A stretch of 64,000 bases of DNA from AC-37 sp036389295. GTDB lineage: Bacteria > Actinomycetota > Thermoleophilia > Solirubrobacterales > Thermoleophilaceae. The notes beneath the pieces are model-generated. The model was not told the DNA's origin, did not search any database, and worked only from the letters and a program-made list of their open reading frames with translations. The translations under genes were made by a program, and so were the position numbers. Shown one piece after another: positions 27,199-36,258 of the stretch. Position 1 is the stretch's first letter. The number at the start of each line of letters is the position of its first letter. The stretch spans positions 235,376 to 299,375 of the forward strand of contig DASVQB010000041.1 of NCBI GenBank assembly GCA_036389295.1, read 5' to 3'.

Positions 27199-28571
27199 TC
27201 GGGCGGGTCCTTGCTCGGCCTGTTGTAGCCCTCGTAGATCCGCTGCTCCACGCGCGAGACCGCCAGCGCACCCTCGGGCACGTCCTTGCGGATCACCGAA
27301 CCGGCCCCAGTGTACGCGTCGTCGCCGACGTTCACCGGAGCCACCAGCGAGGTGTGGATGCCGGTGCGGACCCCCTTGCCGATCGTAGTGCGGTGCTTGC
27401 GCTTGCCGTCGTAGTTCGCGGTGATCGAGCTGGCGCCGAGGTTCGCGCCCTCGCCGACGTCGGCGTCCCCGACGTAGGAGAGGTGCGGCACCTTCGCCCC
27501 CTCCCCGATGCTCGAGTTCTTGACCTCCACGAACGTGCCGACCTTGGACCGCTCGGCCAGGCGCGTGCCCGGCCGGAGGTACGCGAACGGCCCCACGGTG
27601 GCCTCGTCGGCGACCTCGCACTCGACGAGCACGGCGTGGAGGATCCGAACCCGGTCGCCGATCGTCGCGTCCGTGAGCGTCGCCTGCGGGCCGATCTCGC
27701 AGTCCCCGCCGATCCGCGTGGCCCCGATCAGGGTGACGCCGGCGCCGATCGTGGTGCCCGGGCCGATCAGGACGCTCGCGTCGATCGCGACGGTGTCGGG
27801 CGACCGGAAGGACACGCCGGCCAGCGCGTGTCGCTCCACGAGGGCCCGCCTCGCGAGCGCCTCGACCTCGAGCAGGTCGGCGCGGGTGTTCACGCCGATC
27901 GCGGAGCGGACGTCGTCGGTCGGGTGGGGCGCGAGGCCGCGACCGCGCTCGCGGAGGATCGGGAACACGCCCGTCAGGTAGCGCTCGCCGCGCTCCTCGC
28001 CGACGGCGTCGAGCGCCTCGAGCAGGTCGGGCGCCGCGAAGGCGTAGGTGCCGAGGTTGACCTCCTCGATCTCGAGCTCGTCCGGCGGGACGCCGTCCGT
28101 GTGCTTGGTCTCGACGATCCGCTCGATCGAGCCGTCGGGCGCGCGGACGATCCGGCCGTAGCCGGCTGGGTCGATCGACGTGGTGGTCAGGACCGTCGCC
28201 GCGGCGTCGAGCCGCTCGTGCGCCGACACGAGATCGCGAATCAGCTCGGCGGAGACGAGCGGGTGGTCGCCCGAGAGGACGACCACGGTGCGGCTGCCGG
28301 CGATCGCCTCGCGGGCGGCGAGGACGGCGGCGCCGGTGCCCTCGCCCTCTCGCTGCTCGGCCACCTCGACGGTCCCGTCGAGCCGCTCGGCCACGCCCTC
28401 GCCGGGACGGGTCACGCAGACGATCCGATCGGCGCCGGCGTCGCGGGCCGCCTCGACGACCCACTCGACCATCGGCCGGCCGCAGACGGGGTGCAGCACC
28501 TTCGCCAGCGACGACCGCATGCGGGTTCCGTGGCCGGCCGCCATGATCAGGACGGTCAGGTCGCGGGGCAT
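27195..28571 (-). CDS. glmU: Bifunctional GlmU (GlcNAc-1-P uridyltransferase / GlcN-1-P acetyltransferase)
   Basis: A 458-residue cytosolic enzyme making UDP-GlcNAc for peptidoglycan. The N-terminal pyrophosphorylase domain has IMAAGHGTRMRSSLAKVLHP and GDHPLV; the C-terminal left-handed beta helix (about 250-440) has hexapeptide repeats and the acetyltransferase segment around ITANYDGKRKHRT. I chose ATG 28571 because it places LTVLIMAAG near the N-terminus as in the family. The region upstream leads directly to the divergent tRNA gene. Confidence 0.95.
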   Translation of the reverse strand: MPRDLTVLIMAAGHGTRMRSSLAKVLHPVCGRPMVEWVVEAARDAGADRIVCVTRPGEGVAERLDGTVEVAEQREGEGTGAAVLAAREAIAGSRTVVVLSGDHPLVSAELIRDLVSAHERLDAAATVLTTTSIDPAGYGRIVRAPDGSIERIVETKHTDGVPPDELEIEEVNLGTYAFAAPDLLEALDAVGEERGERYLTGVFPILRERGRGLAPHPTDDVRSAIGVNTRADLLEVEALARRALVERHALAGVSFRSPDTVAIDASVLIGPGTTIGAGVTLIGATRIGGDCEIGPQATLTDATIGDRVRILHAVLVECEVADEATVGPFAYLRPGTRLAERSKVGTFVEVKNSSIGEGAKVPHLSYVGDADVGEGANLGASSITANYDGKRKHRTTIGKGVRTGIHTSLVAPVNVGDDAYTGAGSVIRKDVPEGALAVSRVEQRIYEGYNRPSKDPPE

Positions 28572-28622
28572 CGGTGTCAGCGTACCCGCGGGCGCAGCCT
28601 TATCCTGACCCCGGACTGCCCC

Positions 28623-28694
28623 TGGGGGGTCGTCCAATCGGCAGGACACCAGGTTTTGGTCCTGGGAACGGGGGTTCGAATCCCTCCCCCCCAG
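28623..28694 (+). tRNA. tRNA-Gln (anticodon TTG)
   Basis: A full cloverleaf can be folded: acceptor TGGGGGG pairs with CCCCCCA, D-stem GTCC/GGAC, anticodon stem CCAGG/CCTGG with loop TTTTGGT, and a T-arm with TTCGAAT. The anticodon TTG reads CAA and, by wobble, CAG. The 3' CCA is not encoded. It is divergent from glmU. Confidence 0.95.
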
Positions 28695-28715
28695 CTCGGC
28701 CGGTCGGCGCGCCGC

Positions 28716-28783
28716 TAGCCGATCGGGACCAGCTCGAACCGGCCGGCGTGCAGTTAGCCGATCGGGACCAGCTCGAACCGGCC
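28716..28783. repeat. 29-bp direct repeat duplicating a gene end
   Basis: Bases 28716-28744 and 28755-28783 are identical over 29 bp. On the minus strand the 28755-28783 copy codes for RFELVPIG, and its stop is the TAA of the 28754-28948 gene. The second copy, 39 bases downstream and in frame, codes for the same peptide and ends in TAG. Confidence 0.92.
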
Positions 28784-28948
28784 ATTCCGGTCGGGCGCCT
28801 CCGGCCGGTCGTGCGACTCAGAGACCGAGATGACCTCGAGCGCGCACCCGCAGTCGCAGGCGAGCGCCTCGAGCTCCTCGAGCGGGCCGTAGGCCTCGAA
28901 GACCTCGGTGCACTCGTCGTCCGAGCAGATGAGGATGGCGAGGAACAT
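28754..28948 (-). CDS. Small cysteine-rich protein, unknown
   Basis: A 64-residue protein with two cysteine groups, ICSDDEC near the N-terminus and ACDCGC in the middle. This could form a zinc ribbon or a metal-binding site. The sequence between is acidic. ATG 28948 is the first start that keeps both groups; the upstream frame is random-looking. No family is recognised. Its last eight residues and stop are duplicated in frame downstream, next to tRNA-Gln. Confidence 0.7.
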   Translation of the reverse strand: MFLAILICSDDECTEVFEAYGPLEELEALACDCGCALEVISVSESHDRPEAPDRNGRFELVPIG

Positions 28949-29040
28949 CGCGGGCCATGGTGAGGCGGGCCGCGGACGGCATGCACGGTCGCGTGCAGCC
29001 GGCGGTGCGGCGAGGCTCGGCGCCGCGCGGTCAGGGGGCG

Positions 29041-30294
29041 CTACGCCGTCGGGCGGTCCTGCTCCTCGCGCGGCACCGTCCCGCCCTCGGCGCCCGGCTC
29101 GTGGGCCGGCCCGCGGGCGGGCATGATGCCGAGGACGCGCATGGCCTTCAGGCCGAGGCCGAGGCGCTCGCGGCCGTCGGTCGAGGAGACGTCGAGGCCG
29201 GTCAGCTCCCTCACGCGCTCGAGGCGGTAGCGGATCGTGTGGCGGTGCGTGTAGAGCTTCTCGGAGGTGCGCGCGACGCTGCCGTCCTCGTCGAGGAACG
29301 TCTCGAGCGTGCGGACCAGCTCGGTCTCGTACTGCTCGTCGTACGCGAGGAGGGGGGCGACGGTCTCGTCGTGGAACCGCTGGAGCTCGGCGGGGTCGTC
29401 GCTCATCGCGGGCAGCAGCAGGCGGTAGGCGCCGGTGTCCTCGAAGGCGAGCATCTCGCGGCCCTGGGCGTCCGCGACGTTCGCGGCGAGGAGCGCCTCG
29501 GCGCCCGCGCGGTGGACGTCGACCGGGTCCGACGCGATCCGGCTCAGGCCGACGACGACGGAGAACGACTCGAGACCGGACTCGAGCTCGCGGCGGACGG
29601 AGTCGGCGACGCGCTCTGCGGCGGCGGCGTCGGCGCCCGGGACGACGATGGCGAGCTCGCCGCCGCTCCCCGAGGCCGACATGTCGGCCTGCGCGGCCAG
29701 CGCGCCGGAGCTGGGGCCGCGCGCCCCGCGCTCGGCGAGGGCCAGCACGCGGGCGCGCCAGTCGCCCTCCTCGGGGCGCTGCGGGTAGGCGCGGGCGACG
29801 ATGACGCTGGCGCCCTCGGAGAGGTCGGCGCCCAGCTCCTTGCCGCGCGCGACGATGTTGTCGCGGTCGGTGACGCGGCGGTCGAGCACGTCCGAGACGA
29901 AGCTCGCGACGGCGGCCTCGCTTGCCCGCTCCGGCGCGCGCGAGCGCTCGACCTCGAGGGCGATCAGCGTCCCGACCATGCGCACGAGGGTGGTCGGCGG
30001 CGGCTCGCCGCGGGGGCGGTAGCGGAGCTCGCCGACATCCGCGTTCGAGACCCGCAGCGGGAGGATCTCGCGGCCGGGCGAGCCCGACAGGACGGCCCGC
30101 TCGTCGTCGGGGGACTGGGCCGCGACCGCCAGCACGCTGCTCGAGGCGTCCACGACCGCGACGCTGGCGTTCAGCGCCCGGGCGGTGGCGCGGGCGACCT
30201 CGGGCAGGCCGGCACCCGCCTCGACGGCGGCGGCGACGTCGGCGAACGCCTCGAGGAACTCGCTCCCGGCCGGGTTCTCGGTGCGTGGGGCCAC
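29041..30294 (-). CDS. PucR-family transcriptional regulator
   Basis: A 417-residue regulator: a GAF-like N-terminal sensor (about 10-130), a middle GGDEF-like CdaR region (about 150-300) without GGDEF catalytic residues, and the C-terminal PucR HTH with YTHRHTIRYRLERVRELTG. PucR/CdaR proteins control purine, sugar-acid or nitrogen catabolism. No obvious target operon is adjacent. The start is GTG 30294. The last 30 residues are polar and disordered. Confidence 0.88.
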   Translation of the reverse strand: MAPRTENPAGSEFLEAFADVAAAVEAGAGLPEVARATARALNASVAVVDASSSVLAVAAQSPDDERAVLSGSPGREILPLRVSNADVGELRYRPRGEPPPTTLVRMVGTLIALEVERSRAPERASEAAVASFVSDVLDRRVTDRDNIVARGKELGADLSEGASVIVARAYPQRPEEGDWRARVLALAERGARGPSSGALAAQADMSASGSGGELAIVVPGADAAAAERVADSVRRELESGLESFSVVVGLSRIASDPVDVHRAGAEALLAANVADAQGREMLAFEDTGAYRLLLPAMSDDPAELQRFHDETVAPLLAYDEQYETELVRTLETFLDEDGSVARTSEKLYTHRHTIRYRLERVRELTGLDVSSTDGRERLGLGLKAMRVLGIMPARGPAHEPGAEGGTVPREEQDRPTA

Positions 30295-30357
30295 GCGCCA
30301 ATCGTAGGAGCGCGGGCGCCCCGAGGCGCGCTTCCCTCGGCGTTCGCGGGGCTCGGC

Positions 30358-30579
30358 CTACGCCCAGCGGTCGTAGGTCCAGAAGATGGCCCAGCCGATG
30401 CCGAAGCCGGCCCCCACCAGCGTGGCGAGGATGTAGAGCGTCAGGAAGCTGGCGGCGACCCGCTCCCAGAGGCGGCCGTAGGAGGCCCAGGCGGGCGCGA
30501 GGATGAAGATCCCGTAGCCGACGAGCGCGACGGCGCCCGCCAGGCCGAGGGAGATCTCGACTGGGCTCAGCTCGGGCAT
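30358..30579 (-). CDS. Small two-pass membrane protein, unknown
   Basis: A 73-residue protein with two membrane helices (about 10-30 and 42-66) joined by a short loop (WASYGRLWERVA). The ATG at 30579 is the only plausible start. It lies between PucR and ispE genes on the same strand. Family not recognised. Confidence 0.65.
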   Translation of the reverse strand: MPELSPVEISLGLAGAVALVGYGIFILAPAWASYGRLWERVAASFLTLYILATLVGAGFGIGWAIFWTYDRWA

Positions 30580-30699
30580 AGCCGGGAGCCATTGTGGCGC
30601 ATGGGCGGGACGGGGCTCGGCGCGGCGGGTCGGTGGCCGGGGCTCGGCGCGGATCGTCGCCCGCCCCGGCGAGCGGGTCGTCGCGGGCGGGGTCTCGCC

Positions 30700-31527
30700 T
30701 CAGCTCCGCAGGCCGGTCGCGATCGCGGCCGGGAGGCGCTCGGTCGCGGCGCGCGCGGCCTCGCCGTCGGCATAGACGCCGAACACCGTCGGCCCCGACC
30801 CGCTCACGCGCGCCGCGAGCGCGCCGGCGGCGCGCACCGCCGCGAGGGTGTCGCCCAGCTCGGGGCGGAGCGACAGCGCGGCCGGCTCGAGGTCGTTCTC
30901 CACGGCTCCCGCCAGCTCGTCCAGCGGCCGGCCGGCGAGGGCGCGCACGGCGGCCTCGTCGAGGCGGTCGCGCACGGCGCCGATCCGGTCGGCCTCGGCG
31001 TAGACGTCGGCGGTGGCGAGACCCTTCCCGGCCGGGACGAGGACGAGCGCCATCGGGGGCAGGTCGATCGGCTCGACACGCTCCCCCGCTCCCGCGACCA
31101 GCGCGTGACGCGGCTCGACCTGACTGGGGACGTCGGAGCCGAGCCGATCGGCTACCGCCCGCAGCTCGTCCGGCCCGAGCCGTCCGCCCGCGATCCGGTT
31201 GGCCCCGCGCAGGACGGCGGCGGCGTCGGCGCTTCCGCCCCCGAGCCCGGCCGCGACGGGAACCCGCTTCTCGATCGTGACGCGCAGGGGCGGCAGCTCG
31301 CCGCCGACGGCCTCGCGGTAGGCGGCGACCGCGGCCGCGGCGAGGTTCGGTCCCTCGACGCCGGGGCAGATCACCTCGTCCGGCCCGGCCGGCGCCGGCT
31401 CGACCGCGACCTCGTCGGCGAGGTCCAGCGACGCCATCAGGGTGCACAGGTCGTGACGGCCGTCGGGCCTGAGCGGTCCGACGTGCAGGACGAGGTTGAC
31501 CTTGGCGGGCGCGGCCTCCTCGATCAT
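30700..31527 (-). CDS. ispE: 4-diphosphocytidyl-2-C-methyl-D-erythritol kinase
   Basis: A 275-residue GHMP kinase of the non-mevalonate isoprenoid pathway; it phosphorylates the 2-hydroxyl of CDP-ME. It shows the N-terminal APAKVNLVLHV with its catalytic lysine, the ATP loop PVAAGLGGGSADAAA and the C-terminal GSGPTVFGVY. ATG 31527 overlaps the rsmA stop (ATGA), as in the widespread rsmA-ispE order. Confidence 0.95.
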   Translation of the reverse strand: MIEEAAPAKVNLVLHVGPLRPDGRHDLCTLMASLDLADEVAVEPAPAGPDEVICPGVEGPNLAAAAVAAYREAVGGELPPLRVTIEKRVPVAAGLGGGSADAAAVLRGANRIAGGRLGPDELRAVADRLGSDVPSQVEPRHALVAGAGERVEPIDLPPMALVLVPAGKGLATADVYAEADRIGAVRDRLDEAAVRALAGRPLDELAGAVENDLEPAALSLRPELGDTLAAVRAAGALAARVSGSGPTVFGVYADGEAARAATERLPAAIATGLRS

Positions 31528-32426
31528 CGGCGGACGGCGAGCGCGGCCGCCAGGTCGCCCAGCTCCTCGGCGAGCGCCGTGAAGTCGGCCGGCGCGAGAC
31601 GCTCGGCGCGGGCGTCGGCCGGCTGCCCGATCCGCTCGAGGGCGGCGCGCGCGGCGTCGCGCAGCGCGTGCCCCCGCTCGTCCCGCGCCGCGCGGCCCTG
31701 ACCGGCCGCCAGCGCGAGCGATCCCGCCAGCGCCTTCCGGCGGTGGGCGAAGGCGGCGTGAACCAGCGCGACGACCTCCGGCGCCGGCGGCGGCGCGACC
31801 CGGCGCAGCGCGACGATCGCCGAATCGACGTGCGGGGCGGGGTGGAAGACGGTCGGCGCCACCCGGCGTTCGACCCGCACCTCGCACGCGAGCTGCGCGA
31901 TCGCCGAGGTCGCGCCGTAGGCCTTGCTCCCGGGGGATGCGGCGAGCCGCTCCCCCACCTCGCGCTGCACCATCGCGGACCAGGCCGAGACGCCCGGCAG
32001 CTCGAGGACGGTCCGCAGGATCACCGTCGCGGCGACGCCGTACGGCAGGTTCGCGATCACCTTCGTGGGCGCGGGGTCGAGCGCGTGGAGGTCGAGGCGC
32101 ACGGCGTCCGCTACGTGCAGCGAGGCGTTCGGGTGCGGGGCCAGGGCGTCCTCCAGCGCCGGGACCAGCGACCGGTCGACCTCGACCACGTGCAGGTGCC
32201 GGGCACGCGGCGCGAGGTACTCCGACAGGACGCCGAGCCCGCCGCCGACCTCCAGCACCACGTCGTCTCCGTCGAGCCGAGCCGCCCGTGCGATCACGGG
32301 CAGGAGGTTGTCGTCGACCAGGAAGCTCTGGCCGAGCTCGCGGTTCGGCCGGATGCCGAAGTCGCGCAGGCGGCGGAGGCTTGCCTGGCGGGGACCGGCG
32401 CCGGCCTCGTCCGCCTCCGCGCTCAC
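31524..32426 (-). CDS. rsmA: 16S rRNA dimethyladenosine transferase RsmA/KsgA
   Basis: A 300-residue SAM-dependent enzyme that dimethylates two adenines near the 3' end of 16S rRNA. It shows GQSFLVDD, the SAM motif EVGGGLGVLSEYL and the catalytic NLPYGV. GTG 32426 overlaps the tatD stop by four bases. The C-terminal domain has FHPAPHVDSAIV and the HRRKALAGSL stretch typical of the family. Confidence 0.95.
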   Translation of the reverse strand: MSAEADEAGAGPRQASLRRLRDFGIRPNRELGQSFLVDDNLLPVIARAARLDGDDVVLEVGGGLGVLSEYLAPRARHLHVVEVDRSLVPALEDALAPHPNASLHVADAVRLDLHALDPAPTKVIANLPYGVAATVILRTVLELPGVSAWSAMVQREVGERLAASPGSKAYGATSAIAQLACEVRVERRVAPTVFHPAPHVDSAIVALRRVAPPPAPEVVALVHAAFAHRRKALAGSLALAAGQGRAARDERGHALRDAARAALERIGQPADARAERLAPADFTALAEELGDLAAALAVRR

Positions 32427-33172
32427 CACCCGAAGACTCGCGCGGCCGTGGCCTCCACCGCGGTCTCGAGCTCCTCGTAGGACACGCCCCGCAGGCTCGC
32501 CACGTGCTCGGCGGTGTCGACCACGTTGGCCGGCTCGTTCGGCTTGCCGCGGCGGGGCTGCGGCGAGAGGTAGGGCGAGTCGGTCTCGACCATCAAGAGC
32601 TCGGCGGGGAGATCGCGGGCGGCGGCCTGGAGGGCGTCCGCCTTCGGATACGTGACGTTGCCTGCGAACGAGCAGACGTACCCGCGCTCGACGCACTCCT
32701 CGACGCGGCCGGGGGACGAGAAGCAGTGGAGCACGACGGTCATCCCCTCGGCCCGGTCGCGGAGGACGGCGAACGTGTCGTCGTCGGCCTCGCGCGTGTG
32801 GATGACGACCGGCAGGTCGAGCCGGCGCGCGAGGTCGACCTGCGCCTCGAACGCGCGCCGCTGGTCGTCGCGCGGCGCGCGGTCGCGGAAGTAGTCGAGG
32901 CCGGTCTCGCCGATCGCCCGCGCCTTGCCGTCGGCCGCGGCGCGCTCGATCGCGTCGAGGTCGGCGTCGCCGAAGCCGGCCGCCTCGTGGGGATGGCGGC
33001 CGACGATCGCGAAGACCTCGTCGTGGTCGCGGGCCGCGGCGAGCGCCCGCTCGATCGAGGGCTCGTTCATGCCCACGGTGGCGAGCCGGGTGACGCCGAC
33101 CAGGCGCGCGCGCTCGACGAGCTCGGCGTCGGGGTCGCGGCAGGAGTCGAGGTGGCAGTGGCTGTCGATCAC
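32423..33172 (-). CDS. tatD: TatD-family metal-dependent deoxyribonuclease
   Basis: A 249-residue TIM-barrel hydrolase. Metal ligands are visible in DSHCHLD at the N-terminus, GETGLDYF, VIHTREA, LHCFSS and VETDSPYL. TatD proteins degrade single-stranded DNA and may clear misfolded-protein stress products. GTG 33172 overlaps the metG stop. metG-tatD-rsmA-ispE is a classic order. Confidence 0.94.
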   Translation of the reverse strand: MIDSHCHLDSCRDPDAELVERARLVGVTRLATVGMNEPSIERALAAARDHDEVFAIVGRHPHEAAGFGDADLDAIERAAADGKARAIGETGLDYFRDRAPRDDQRRAFEAQVDLARRLDLPVVIHTREADDDTFAVLRDRAEGMTVVLHCFSSPGRVEECVERGYVCSFAGNVTYPKADALQAAARDLPAELLMVETDSPYLSPQPRRGKPNEPANVVDTAEHVASLRGVSYEELETAVEATAARVFGW

Positions 33173-34701
33173 GTCGCGGGGTCCGCCGCGCGCTCGGGCT
33201 GCTCGATCCGCGGGAACAGCGGCGCGAGCCCGCTCACGCGCGCGCCGGCGGGGACCGCGCCGAACCGCGCGAGGTCGAGCGACAGGTCGTCCTGGCCGAG
33301 CGCGTCGAGGAGCTTGCCGGTCGCGTCCGGCATGAACGGGTGGAGCAGCACGCTCACGACTCGGAGGCCCTCCGCCAGCCCGTACAGGACCGAGTCGAGG
33401 CGGTCCGACTGCGACTCGTCCTTCGCCAGCTTCCACGGGGCCTCCGCCTGCACGAACCGGTTGAGCGCGCGGACGAGCCGCCACGTCTCCTCGAGCGCAC
33501 CGCTGACCTCGACGGCGTCGAAGCGCGCCCGGACGCGGTCGACGGCGCCGTCGAACAGCTCCGTCAGCTCGGCCGGCGGCTCGCCGTCGGGCACCACCCC
33601 GCCCCGGTGCCGCTCGATCAGCGGAAGCGTGCGGCCGGCGAGGTTGCCGTACTCGTTGGCGAGCTCGGCCGTGTAGCGGGTCTCGAAGTCGGCCGGGGAG
33701 ACGTTCCCGTCCTGCCCGAAGCTCACCGCCGCGAACAGGTAGTAGCGGAGCGCGTCGACGCCGTAGATGTCGGCGACCTCGAACGGGTCGATCACGTTGC
33801 CGAGCGACTTGGACATCTTGTGCTCGTCCATCAGGAGGTAGCCGTGGATGCACAGCTGCCGCGGCACCTCGATGCCGGCGGCCATCAGGAGCGCGGGCCA
33901 GAACACGGCGTGGAACTTGAGGATGTCCTTGCCGATCACGTGGACGTCCGCGGGCCAGAAGCGGTCGGTGAGGTCCTCGCCCTCGCGCGCGAACGAGAGC
34001 GCCGTGTAGTAGTTGAGTAGGGCGTCGAACCAGACGTAGAAGACGTGGCCCTCGTCCCACGGCACCGGCACGCCCCAGGTGAGCTTCGCGCGCGTGAGGG
34101 AGACGTCCTGGAGCCCCTGGCGCACGAACGAGAGCGCCTCGTTGTAGCGGATGCGGGGGACCACCCAGTCGGGGCGCTCGGCGAACAGCCGCTCGAGGGG
34201 CTCCTGGAACTCGGACAGCTTGAAGAAGTAGTTGTCCTCGCGCTCGCGCGTCAGCTCGATGCGGTGGATCGGGCAGCGGTTGCCGTCCTCGAGCTCAGAG
34301 TCGGTCTTGAAGTCCGCGCAGCGGGGGCAGTACCAGCCCTCGTAGACGCCCTCGTAGACGTAGCCGCGGTCGTAGACCCGCTGGAGCACGCGCTGGACCG
34401 CCGCGGCGTGGCGCTCGTCAGAGGTGCGGATGAAGAAGTCGTTCGTGGCTCCGACCCGCTCGGCCATGTCGCGGAACCGGACCGAGTTCCGGTCCGCCAG
34501 CTCGCGCGGCGAGACGCCCTCGCGCTCCGCGACCTGGGCGACGGGCTCCCCGTGCTCGTCGGTGCCCGTGAGGAAGAAGACCTCATCGCCGCGCTGGCGC
34601 CTGTGACGCGCCAGGACGTCGACCGCGATCGTCGTGTACGCGTGGCCCAGGTGCGGCTCCGCGTTCACGTAGTAGATGGGTGTCGTGACGTAGTAGCCCA
34701 A
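33169..34701 (-). CDS. metG: Methionyl-tRNA synthetase
   Basis: A 510-residue class I synthetase: YYVNAEPHLGHAYTT with the HIGH-type motif, a single CPRC/CPIH knuckle-like zinc region, and KMSKSLGNV. The start is TTG 34701, which places GYYVTTPIYYVN at the N-terminus exactly as in the family; no ATG or GTG precedes it. It lacks the C-terminal tRNA-binding extension found in some homologues. Confidence 0.96.
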   Translation of the reverse strand: MGYYVTTPIYYVNAEPHLGHAYTTIAVDVLARHRRQRGDEVFFLTGTDEHGEPVAQVAEREGVSPRELADRNSVRFRDMAERVGATNDFFIRTSDERHAAAVQRVLQRVYDRGYVYEGVYEGWYCPRCADFKTDSELEDGNRCPIHRIELTREREDNYFFKLSEFQEPLERLFAERPDWVVPRIRYNEALSFVRQGLQDVSLTRAKLTWGVPVPWDEGHVFYVWFDALLNYYTALSFAREGEDLTDRFWPADVHVIGKDILKFHAVFWPALLMAAGIEVPRQLCIHGYLLMDEHKMSKSLGNVIDPFEVADIYGVDALRYYLFAAVSFGQDGNVSPADFETRYTAELANEYGNLAGRTLPLIERHRGGVVPDGEPPAELTELFDGAVDRVRARFDAVEVSGALEETWRLVRALNRFVQAEAPWKLAKDESQSDRLDSVLYGLAEGLRVVSVLLHPFMPDATGKLLDALGQDDLSLDLARFGAVPAGARVSGLAPLFPRIEQPERAADPAT

Positions 34702-34713
34702 GGTCAGTCGATG

Positions 34714-36003
34714 CTACTGGCGGGTCGCGGACGCTCCGGCCGCGCTGCGCCCGACGTCGCCGAGGCGCCGGCCGCCGCGCAGGGCGCCGGCCGGCCCGCG
34801 GGGACGGGCGAGCAGAGCGGCCGTCGCGACGAGTCCGACGCATGCGGCGAGCCAGCCGACGTCGACGTCGCGGCCGGAGCGCGGCCGTCCGTTCGCCGCG
34901 GCGGCCGTGCGCGGCGGCGCCGGCCGGTCGCCGGCGGACGCCGCGCGCGAGCCGGGCGCGCCGCGGCGAGGGGCGGCGCCGGGGGCGTCGCCGAGATCGT
35001 GCGACACGGGTCGGTGTGCGGCGTGGAGCTGCGAGGGATGGACAGGGGTGGCCCTCGGAGCGGGGCCGAGCCGTGGTGCGGGGGCATGTGTCGGAGCCAG
35101 CCGTGATGCGGGCGCGAGACCCGGCGCGCCGGCGGAACGCCGTGTGGTGCCGTGTGACGGAGCCCGCGCGAGACGTGGGGCCGGCGCGAGCCGCGGCGCG
35201 GCGGCGGGTCGCGGTGCAGGCGTGAGAGGCAGGGCCGGGGCGAGGCTCGGGGCGGGCGCCGGCTCCAGCCCCGGCGCAAGAGTCGGCAGCGGCGTGAGGG
35301 TCGGCAGCGGCGCGAGGCTCGGGGCCGCCAGCGGCGCGCCCACCGGCACGGCCGGGTCGGGCGCGGGGAGCGGCAACGGGCGGGCGCGGGGCTCGGGCTC
35401 AGGCGCGGCGAGCGGCGGGAGGAGGTCGAGCGGGTCCACGTAGGCGTGCCGCTCGCCCGCCTCGCGCACTCCGAAGTGGAGGTGAGGCGCGGCGACCGAC
35501 GGACGTCCGGACCTTCCGACCGAGCCGATCCGGTCCCCGACGCGCACGTCCGCGCCGGCGCGGACGGAGGTCGACGAAAGGTGCAGGTACGAGGTGTCGA
35601 ACCGGCCGTCCTCGGTCCGGATCGCGACGGTGAGGCCGGAGGAGCCCGCGACGCCGGCGAAGGTCACCGTTCCGCCGGCGGCCGCGACGACTGGCGCTCC
35701 GATCGGGGCCGCAACGTCGATCCCGCGGTGCTGGCCGGCAGCGTACGGGTCGTCGCCGTTGCGGTAGGGCGTGAGCACCTCGCCCTCGACCGGCCACCGC
35801 CAGCCGGTGCCGGAGGGAGATTCCGAAGGTGCGGCCTGGGCGGATGAAGGTGGGCTCTGGGCGGCGGCGGGCGCGCCCCGGGTGGTCGCGGGCAGGGCCA
35901 GGGAGACGAGCGACGCTGCGAGGAGCAGGACGATCGCGACGGGGAGCGCGCGCGGCGCCGAGGTGCGGGACGGCGAGGCGAGTGGGTGGGTCGTGGATCT
36001 CAT
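34714..36003 (-). CDS. Secreted M23 (LytM) peptidase with Pro/Ala repeat tail
   Basis: A 429-residue exported protein: a signal peptide (about 1-43), the M23 domain (about 65-195) with the zinc-binding HRGID and HLHFG motifs, then about 190 residues of degenerate Pro/Ala/Leu repeats (units like LAPAPRL). A membrane helix near residues 378-394 is followed by a basic tail. The peptidase should cut peptidoglycan cross-links or regulate amidases. The tail could span the wall, with the helix as a C-terminal anchor. The gene precedes metG on the same strand, with 12 bases between them. Confidence 0.88.
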   Translation of the reverse strand: MRSTTHPLASPSRTSAPRALPVAIVLLLAASLVSLALPATTRGAPAAAQSPPSSAQAAPSESPSGTGWRWPVEGEVLTPYRNGDDPYAAGQHRGIDVAAPIGAPVVAAAGGTVTFAGVAGSSGLTVAIRTEDGRFDTSYLHLSSTSVRAGADVRVGDRIGSVGRSGRPSVAAPHLHFGVREAGERHAYVDPLDLLPPLAAPEPEPRARPLPLPAPDPAVPVGAPLAAPSLAPLPTLTPLPTLAPGLEPAPAPSLAPALPLTPAPRPAAAPRLAPAPRLARAPSHGTTRRSAGAPGLAPASRLAPTHAPAPRLGPAPRATPVHPSQLHAAHRPVSHDLGDAPGAAPRRGAPGSRAASAGDRPAPPRTAAAANGRPRSGRDVDVGWLAACVGLVATAALLARPRGPAGALRGGRRLGDVGRSAAGASATRQ

Positions 36004-36120
36004 GCCGCGACCGTAAGCGCGAATCCGCCGCCGGCCGCCAGCCCGTCACGCGCGCGTAACGATGAGTTGTGAAGCCGTGACGGTGCGTTGCGGTCCTGTC
36101 ACGCAGTTGGGCGGAATGGC

Positions 36121-36170
36121 GAGCCGGGTCTGGCGTGAAGCCGGGTCTGGCGGGGAGCCGGGCGTGGCGG
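36121..36170 (+). repeat. Three degenerate 16-17-bp tandem repeats
   Basis: Units at 36121-36136, 36137-36153 and 36154-36170 share a GAGCCGGG...TGGCG core. They lie in the 255-base gap between the M23 start and the rsmI stop. Apart from these G-rich repeats and a few A/T-richer bases near 36055-36075 I see nothing clear in the gap; the M23 promoter must be here. Confidence 0.4.
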
Positions 36171-36258
36171 AGAGGGGGGCCTGGCGGAGCCGCGGCAGGC
36201 GTGGGAGGCCGGAGCCGGCGTGGATCGCGGCCGACGTGGAGCCGGCCCGGTGAAGGCG

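Noticed and set aside
36121..36170. Short tandem repeats as a possible CRISPR or regulatory array
   Set aside because: Units are adjacent, degenerate and without spacers; no cas gene is present.
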